Part shown: in pieces, positions 43,729-48,741 of the stretch
Position numbering within the stretch: position 1 is the first letter of the stretch
How the letters are laid out: the number at the start of each line of letters is the position of its first letter
From: Mycobacterium kyorinense
GTDB lineage: Bacteria > Actinomycetota > Actinomycetes > Mycobacteriales > Mycobacteriaceae
Assembly: GCF_001672775.1 (NCBI RefSeq)
Contig: NZ_LZKJ01000143.1
Span: forward strand, 1 to 48,741
Reading direction: 5' to 3'
DNA: 48,741 nt
Notes under the pieces: generated by a model
The model's database searches: none
The model's input: only the letters and a program-made list of their open reading frames with translations
Told to the model about the DNA's origin: nothing
Position numbers and translations under genes: made by a program

Positions 43729-46163
43729 TACGGCGGCGGCGGTGGCGGCTCACCCGGCGGTGGCGCCAACAGTGGAATGGTGATCGGCGGCAAACCGGGA
43801 ATCTCGATGACCTGCGAGCCGATCGGCACCGGCGCACCTTCGGGAGGTGGCGGGGGCGCCGGCGGGACCCCGTTACTGGTCTGGATGGTGACCACCGCGC
43901 CCGGGATGGTCTGGCCGTTCGGCGAGGTGCCGACCACTTCCCCGTACTTGGCTGTGCTGTTGACCGACGTCGGTTGGTCGGCGACCTGGAAACCGGCTTC
44001 CTTCAACCGCTGCCGCGCCCCATCGACGTCGAGACCCACGACGCTGGGAACGCGCGAACCGGGACCGCCGTCCACGTAGCGCGGATCGGTCGGCGGCAGC
44101 TTCACGTCGCCGAAATTGGTGGCGATCGGTTTCATCGCCGTGAACCAGGTACGGGCCGGCTCATTGCCGCCGTACAAGTTGCCGTCGCCGCAGCGTCGCA
44201 GCGGTGACGAGCACAGGTCGGATGGGGAGGTCGAGTCGTCGTAGATGTAATTGGCGGCCGCGTACTGGTTGGTGAAACCCAGAAAGCCCGACGACCGGTG
44301 CGCTTCGGTGGTGCCGGTCTTGCCCGACATTGGCAGCGTCCAGCCCGCGGCGCCTGCCGATCCCGACGCGGTGCCGCCGGCCTGCGAGTCCTTGCTCAAC
44401 GCGTTGGCAAGGGTGTTGGCCAGCCCCTCGGGAACCACCTGCTCGCAGGCTTCCGTGGTGACGGCAACCTCGTTGCCATCGCGGTCGATCAGCTTGTCGA
44501 TCGGGTTGGCCGGGCACCATTTGCCGCTGGAGGCGAGCGTCGCCGCGACATTCGACAATTCCAGGGCGTTCAGTTCGAATGGGCCCAGGGTGAACGAGCC
44601 GATGTTCTGCCGCTTGATGAAGTCGGCCAGGCTCTCGTTGCTGTCCGGGTCGTAGTCGCGAGCGGTCCCGGGATCGGCGTAGGAACGCAGCCCGAGTTTG
44701 ACCGCCATATCCACCGTGCGCGGCACGCCCACCAGCTGGATCAGCTTGGCGAATGCAGTGTTCGGCGACGTCGCCAGCGCATCGGTGACGTTCATCGGAG
44801 ACCGGTAGTTGCCGGCGTTGACCACACACCAGGTTTCCTTGGGGCAGCCCTTGGCGCCGCCGCTGCCCATGCCCTTGGCTTGGAAGCTGCCCGGAACCTC
44901 GAGCTGCATGTTGATGCCCATGCCCATCTCGAGCGCTGCGGCCGTGGTGAAAATCTTGAAGATCGACCCGGCCCCGTCGCCGACCAGGGAGAACGGCTGC
45001 GGCCGCATGGTCTCCCCGGCATCGGTGTCCAGCCCGTATCTACGGTTGCTGCCCATCGCCAGCACACGGTGGGAGTCTTTGCCCGGCTTGATCACGCTCA
45101 TCACGCTGGCGATCCCGTTGAGGTCCGGGCTGGCCGACGCGTCGATCCCCTGCTTGACCGAGGCCTGCACGTCGGGGTCCAAGGTGGTGCGGATCAGGTA
45201 GCCGCCCCGGGCCACCTGCTCCTTGCTGATTCCGGCTCGGGCCAGGTAGGCCTGCACGTAGTCGCAGAAGAACGCCCGGTCTCCGGCGGCGATGCAGCCG
45301 CGCGGTAACTCGTTGGGCTGCGGCAAGATTCCCAACGGCTCTGCCTTGGCCGCGCGTAACGCGTCAGCTTCTTTGGGCAGGTTCTCGATCATGGTGTCCA
45401 ACACCAGGTTCCGCCGGGCCAGTGCGCCGTCGGGGTTGGTATACGGATTGAGCGTGCTGGTGGACTGCACCAATCCGGCTAACAGCGCAGCCTGTTGCCA
45501 GTTCAGCTCCGAGGCGTTCACCCCGAAGTAGGTCTGCGCGGCGTCTTGCACGCCGAACGCGTTGTTCCCGAACGACACCAGGTTCAGGTAGCGGGTCAAG
45601 ATCTCCGACTTGGTAAAGGTCTTGTCCAGGGTGAGCGCCATCCTGATTTCGCGCAGCTTGCGCGCCGGCGTCGTCTCGACGGCTGCCCGCTTCTCCGCGT
45701 CGGTCTGCGCGACCACCAGCAGTTGATAGTTCTTCACATACTGCTGCTCGATCGTCGAACCGCCGCGAGTGTCAAGGTCGCCCGAGGCGTAGCCGGCCAG
45801 CCCCGTCAGCGTGCCCTGCCAGTCCACGCCGTTGTGCTCGGCAAACCGCTTGTCCTCGATCGAGACGATTGCCAGCTTCATCGTGTTGGCGATCTTGTCG
45901 CTGGGTACTTCGAAGCGGCGTTGCGAATACAACCAGGCGATGGTGTTGCCCTTGGCGTCGACCATCGTGGTCACTGCCGGCACGTCGCCCTCGAGCAGTT
46001 GGGCCGACCCGTTGGCAACGACCTCCGAGGCCCGGTTGGACGCTAATCCGACCCCACCGACCAGTGGAAATAGCAGCGCTGCGACGAGTACCCCGGCCAG
46101 CAGACAGCACCCTGCGAGCTTGGCGACCGTCATCGCGGTCGGGGGTCGCTCGGGCTCTGGCAT
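43728..46163 (-). CDS. ponA2: Bifunctional class A penicillin-binding protein PonA2
   Basis: Class A PBP of 811 residues that makes and cross-links peptidoglycan at the outer face of the membrane (Rv3682-like). A membrane anchor lies at ~15-38 (AGCCLLAGVLVAALLFPLVG). Glycosyltransferase GT51: SIEDKRFAEHNG (Glu103) and GGSTIEQQ (134-141). Transpeptidase: SIFK (Ser400-Lys403), SPN (466-468) and KTG (615-617). One PASTA domain at ~705-770 (VPSVVGLDVDGARQRLKEAG) and a Pro-rich tail follow. PASTA domains bind muropeptides or beta-lactams. It is divergent from whiB4 and upstream of the metallophosphoesterase and cds1. Confidence 0.95.
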   Translation of the reverse strand: MPEPERPPTAMTVAKLAGCCLLAGVLVAALLFPLVGGVGLASNRASEVVANGSAQLLEGDVPAVTTMVDAKGNTIAWLYSQRRFEVPSDKIANTMKLAIVSIEDKRFAEHNGVDWQGTLTGLAGYASGDLDTRGGSTIEQQYVKNYQLLVVAQTDAEKRAAVETTPARKLREIRMALTLDKTFTKSEILTRYLNLVSFGNNAFGVQDAAQTYFGVNASELNWQQAALLAGLVQSTSTLNPYTNPDGALARRNLVLDTMIENLPKEADALRAAKAEPLGILPQPNELPRGCIAAGDRAFFCDYVQAYLARAGISKEQVARGGYLIRTTLDPDVQASVKQGIDASASPDLNGIASVMSVIKPGKDSHRVLAMGSNRRYGLDTDAGETMRPQPFSLVGDGAGSIFKIFTTAAALEMGMGINMQLEVPGSFQAKGMGSGGAKGCPKETWCVVNAGNYRSPMNVTDALATSPNTAFAKLIQLVGVPRTVDMAVKLGLRSYADPGTARDYDPDSNESLADFIKRQNIGSFTLGPFELNALELSNVAATLASSGKWCPANPIDKLIDRDGNEVAVTTEACEQVVPEGLANTLANALSKDSQAGGTASGSAGAAGWTLPMSGKTGTTEAHRSSGFLGFTNQYAAANYIYDDSTSPSDLCSSPLRRCGDGNLYGGNEPARTWFTAMKPIATNFGDVKLPPTDPRYVDGGPGSRVPSVVGLDVDGARQRLKEAGFQVADQPTSVNSTAKYGEVVGTSPNGQTIPGAVVTIQTSNGVPPAPPPPPEGAPVPIGSQVIEIPGLPPITIPLLAPPPGEPPPPPP

Positions 46164-46497
46164 GGCTACTAGACTAGCGGCGCCGCGACGCGTGTCACCT
46201 TGAGTGGTCTGTGCGAATAGTTGCGCGAGCGTAACAGTTCAGCGCCTTATCAGCCCGCTCTCAGGTGTCCCTCAGGCTCCGACGACCAGCACAAATCGGC
46301 GTTTCATGATCGGACGGCACACTTGTGCCAAAAAAGCCGGTATCAGACTGTTGCGCAATTGGTACCTGACCACCTAACTTATACGGACAGTGAGATACAG
46401 GTAACACTGACGGACTTGGTGTGGCGTAGGTCGCAGAGGGATCTGTATCAAGGAGCGGGGGCCGTCGACGTGGCGGCCGGCGAGAAGGGGAACGCTG
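46164..46497. promoter_or_regulatory. ponA2-whiB4 divergent intergenic region
   Basis: 334 bases between divergent genes. For whiB4 a possible SigA-like promoter is TTGCGC (46351-46356) and TAACTT (46375-46380), 18 bases apart, giving a leader of about 110 bases. The whiB4 ribosome-binding site (GAGAAGGGGAA) precedes GTG 46498. No promoter was assigned for ponA2, and no small gene is convincing. Confidence 0.4.
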
Positions 46498-46851
46498 GTG
46501 GCAGATTCACGGACGACGGTGCGCAGGACGAGCACGGTACCGAGCCAACCTTCTGTCTATCGGGCTGATTCCGAGTCACGGATCGCCTGGGTGTCCAAGG
46601 CTCTGTGCCGGTCGGCCGACCCGGACGAGCTTTTCGTGCGCGGCGCCGCGCAGCGCAAAGCTGCAGTGATCTGTCGGCATTGTCCGGTCATGCTGGAATG
46701 CGGCGCGGATGCGTTGGACAACCGCGTCGAGTTCGGCGTCTGGGGCGGGATGACCGAACGCCAGCGGCGGGCCCTCCTCAAGCAGCACCCGGACGTCGTG
46801 TCTTGGGCGGACTTCTTCGCTGCGCAACGCAAGCATCGCAGCGCTGGCTAA
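46498..46851 (+). CDS. whiB4: WhiB4 iron-sulfur redox regulator
   Basis: WhiB protein of 117 residues. The four cluster cysteines are Cys37, Cys59, Cys62 and Cys68 (ALCRSADPDELF, ICRHCPVMLECG), followed by the WhiB turn GVWGGMTERQRR (80-91) and a basic C-terminus. WhiB4 (Rv3681c) carries an oxygen-sensitive [4Fe-4S] cluster and, when oxidised, binds DNA and controls the oxidative stress response in M. tuberculosis. GTG 46498 has a good ribosome-binding site. Position between ponA2 and the ArsA-type ATPases agrees with the M. tuberculosis order. Confidence 0.93.
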   Translation: MADSRTTVRRTSTVPSQPSVYRADSESRIAWVSKALCRSADPDELFVRGAAQRKAAVICRHCPVMLECGADALDNRVEFGVWGGMTERQRRALLKQHPDVVSWADFFAAQRKHRSAG

Positions 46852-46881
46852 GTCCGGATTTTGGACGTCCGGATTTTGGAC
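46852..46881. repeat. Perfect tandem duplication of 15 bases
   Basis: GTCCGGATTTTGGAC occurs twice in a row directly after the whiB4 stop. Each unit has short inverted ends (GTCC/GGAC). It lies in the 43-base gap between convergent genes. Confidence 0.85.
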
Positions 46882-46894
46882 GGTGACTAGCGCG

Positions 46895-48028
46895 TCAGCT
46901 GGCTACCGCTGTGATTTGGTCGGCAATGGCGCGCAGCGCCTCCAGATCGGAGACGTCGAACGGCAGTGACGGTACGCCGACGATCGCAACGTGGGGATTG
47001 GCGCCGGTAAAGCGCGACAACAACCGGATTTCACGCTTGGAGATCGCCGCGCGGTCGGCGTGGATGCGCAACACCGCCGTGGCAAGGGCAGCGCCGCGAC
47101 CCTCTGATGCGCTCTCGAGTGTCTCGGCGCCGTCGATGGCCCGCTCCACCGGCAACGAGCACAACATCGGATGCGTCCGGTTCAGAATGAGGCCGGCTAG
47201 CGGCATGCGCTCCTCGGAGAGCCGATCGACGAAGAACGACGCTTCACGCAGCGCATCCGGTTCAGCCGCCGACACCACGACGAACTGGGTGCCGCGCCGC
47301 TTCAGGAGCGCGTAGGTGCGGTCCGCCTTCTCCCGGAAGCCGCCGAAGGTGGCATCCAACGACTGCACGAATCCCGCGGCGTCGGAAAGCATCTGAGAGC
47401 CCAGGACCGTCGATAGCGCCTTCATCGCCAAGCCGACGGCGCCGGTGACCAGTCGCCCGATGCCGCGCCCCGGCCCGAGCAGCAGCCGCCACAGCCGGCT
47501 ATCCATGAAGCTGCCCAACCGTTTCGGCGCGTCCAGGAAGTCCAACGCATTGCGCGACGGCGGGGTGTCGACCACCACCAGGTCCCAGCGGTCCTGGCTC
47601 AACAACTGGCCCAGCTTTTCCATCGCCATGTACTCCTGGGTACCGGCCAGCGAGGTAGCGACTGTCTGGTAGAACTGGTTGTCCAAAATCGCTTGCGCCC
47701 GTTCGGGTCCGGAATACTGGAGCACCATTTCGTCGAACGTGCGGCGCATGTCGAGCATCATCGCGTAAAGCTGCCCGGGCACTTCTGGCGCCAGCGGCAC
47801 GCGTTGCGGCGAGTTGCCGAGGTCGTTGATTCCCAACGCCTGAGCAAGTCTTTTGGCCGGGTCGATAGTCAGGACCACCACGGTGCGGCCGTATTCGGCT
47901 GCACGCAGCGCCATTGCTGCGGCGGTGGTGGTCTTGCCGACCCCGCCGGCACCGCAGCACACCACCACCCGATTGGTGGTATCGGTAAGGATCGTGGCCA
48001 TATCCAAAGCCGGTGGCGTGGTACTCAT
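46895..48028 (-). CDS. ArsA/GET3-family ATPase (Rv3680-like)
   Basis: Anion-transporting-ATPase family protein of 377 residues. The deviant P-loop is [18 protein letters not shown] (28-34 core), switch regions are [17 protein letters not shown] and [17 protein letters not shown], and [17 protein letters not shown] is the A-loop region. Family members are dimeric ATPases related to ArsA and Get3. In M. tuberculosis the Rv3679-Rv3680 pair forms a complex important for growth on glycerol and other stresses. ATG 48026-48028 overlaps the stop of the upstream partner (ATGA). It is convergent with whiB4. Confidence 0.9.
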   Translation of the reverse strand: MSTTPPALDMATILTDTTNRVVVCCGAGGVGKTTTAAAMALRAAEYGRTVVVLTIDPAKRLAQALGINDLGNSPQRVPLAPEVPGQLYAMMLDMRRTFDEMVLQYSGPERAQAILDNQFYQTVATSLAGTQEYMAMEKLGQLLSQDRWDLVVVDTPPSRNALDFLDAPKRLGSFMDSRLWRLLLGPGRGIGRLVTGAVGLAMKALSTVLGSQMLSDAAGFVQSLDATFGGFREKADRTYALLKRRGTQFVVVSAAEPDALREASFFVDRLSEERMPLAGLILNRTHPMLCSLPVERAIDGAETLESASEGRGAALATAVLRIHADRAAISKREIRLLSRFTGANPHVAIVGVPSLPFDVSDLEALRAIADQITAVAS

Positions 48029-48741
48029 CGAACTCCTTGCTGGGCAAGTATCTCGGAGAGCTCGTAAAGACTGCCGAGGTCGACGCCGTCGGCGATCGTC
48101 GGAAGCTCCAGCCGCGGCACCTGCAGCTCGTCGAGCTGCTCCGCTGCCGCGGCGCGGGCGGTGATCCGGGTGGCGTGTTGGATGGTCTCGGTCAGCAGGC
48201 CGGCGAAGTCGTCGTCGCTGAGATTGATTCCGGCCGTGGCCAATCCGGCGCGCACAGCGTCGGCGTCGATGTCGCCTTCGGCGGCCTTGGCCAGATCGTC
48301 GGGCTGCAGGTAGGCCGCAATGTTCCGGTTGACGATCACACTGCCGATCGGCAGCTGCAGCTCCTGCAGTTCGTCGATCGCTTCCATCGTTTCCTGCATC
48401 GGCAGTGCCTCCAGCAGCGTCACCAGGTGGATAGCCGTCTGATCGGAGTGCAGCAGCCGGACCACGCCATCGGCCTGCGAGTGCACCGGCCCGCCTCTGG
48501 CCAGATCGGACACCGCCTTGGTGACGTCCAGGAAGCGCGCGATCCGCCCGGTCGGCGGTGCGTCGACGACGATCGCGTCATACACCGGGTTCTTGGTGCC
48601 CTTGTTCATCCGGATCACCGACTCTTTGATCTTGCCGGTCAGCAGCACGTCACGCAGGCCCGGTGCGATCGTCGTCGCGAACTCGACGGCGCCGATGCGG
48701 CGCATGGCCCGTCCGGCGATCCCGAGGTTGTAGAACATGTC
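48025..48741 (-). CDS. ArsA/GET3-family ATPase (Rv3679-like), N-terminus beyond window
   Basis: C-terminal 238 residues of the partner ATPase. Visible parts include [40 protein letters not shown] (the switch II motif DAPPTG) and the C-terminal [11 protein letters not shown]. The Walker A region lies outside the window, so the apparent ATG 48736-48738 is internal and not a start. The stop overlaps the next gene by 4 bases, which supports a coupled heteromeric complex. Confidence 0.9.
   Translation of the reverse strand, partial: DMFYNLGIAGRAMRRIGAVEFATTIAPGLRDVLLTGKIKESVIRMNKGTKNPVYDAIVVDAPPTGRIARFLDVTKAVSDLARGGPVHSQADGVVRLLHSDQTAIHLVTLLEALPMQETMEAIDELQELQLPIGSVIVNRNIAAYLQPDDLAKAAEGDIDADAVRAGLATAGINLSDDDFAGLLTETIQHATRITARAAAAEQLDELQVPRLELPTIADGVDLGSLYELSEILAQQGVR

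Noticed and set aside
46221..46568. Plus-strand frame of 115 codons upstream of whiB4
   Set aside because: No family resemblance, and it overlaps the whiB4 start in another frame within a promoter region.

Overview
The window is a piece of a mycobacterial chromosome, GC-rich throughout. The backbone genes match the Mycobacterium tuberculosis Rv3679-Rv3692 neighbourhood: two ArsA/GET3-type ATPases, whiB4, ponA2, a metallophosphoesterase, a Cds1-type PLP enzyme, a proline tRNA, and on the other side YqeY, three membrane/accessory proteins and moxR2. A REP13E12-family gene, an F420-type oxidoreductase and an SOS box also fit the genus. I assign genus from recalled gene order and protein families, not from a search.

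Left backbone (1-16.6 kb): a minus-strand moxR2 operon (proline-rich membrane protein, DUF4129, DUF4350, MoxR), then a divergent YqeY gene. Next comes a plus-strand cassette that reads as a stress/redox set: F420-type oxidoreductase, SRPBCC membrane protein, zinc dehydrogenase, DJ-1/PfpI protein, protein methyltransferase and CDGSH protein. It is followed by a convergent haem-oxygenase-fold protein, a glucose dehydrogenase/GH15 pair, a 13E12 gene broken by an in-frame stop, and a TPP-dependent enzyme. Two possible SigF-type promoters sit a few bases upstream of start codons.

Island (16.68-41.18 kb): an integrative element inserted in the 3' end of tRNA-Pro(CGG). It is bounded by a 51-bp direct repeat with one mismatch (attL 16677-16727, attR 41129-41179). 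The right end carries an integrase, an excisionase and a replication-type ATPase. The cargo is mostly defence. A HEPN-family (TIGR02391/Ymh-like) protein lies at the left end, followed by an overlapping AAA+ ATPase/subtilase pair. A minus-strand, translationally coupled operon then reads HTH regulator - brxA - brxB - brxC - pglX - pglZ - brxL. This is BREX type 1 order, but in the last gene the Lon-like C-terminal domain of BrxL appears to be replaced by a Hanks-type Ser/Thr kinase domain. An OGG-fold DNA glycosylase and two uncharacterised proteins lie between BREX and the replication module. No capsid, portal, terminase or conjugation genes were seen.

Right backbone (41.2-48.7 kb): cds1, a metallophosphoesterase and ponA2 on the minus strand, then divergent whiB4, then two coupled ArsA-family ATPases, the last cut by the window edge.

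Most interesting points: the BrxL-kinase fusion, the AAA+/subtilase pair, the integrase whose C-terminus is encoded by the attachment site and so changes on integration, and paired palindromes at the BREX operon start.
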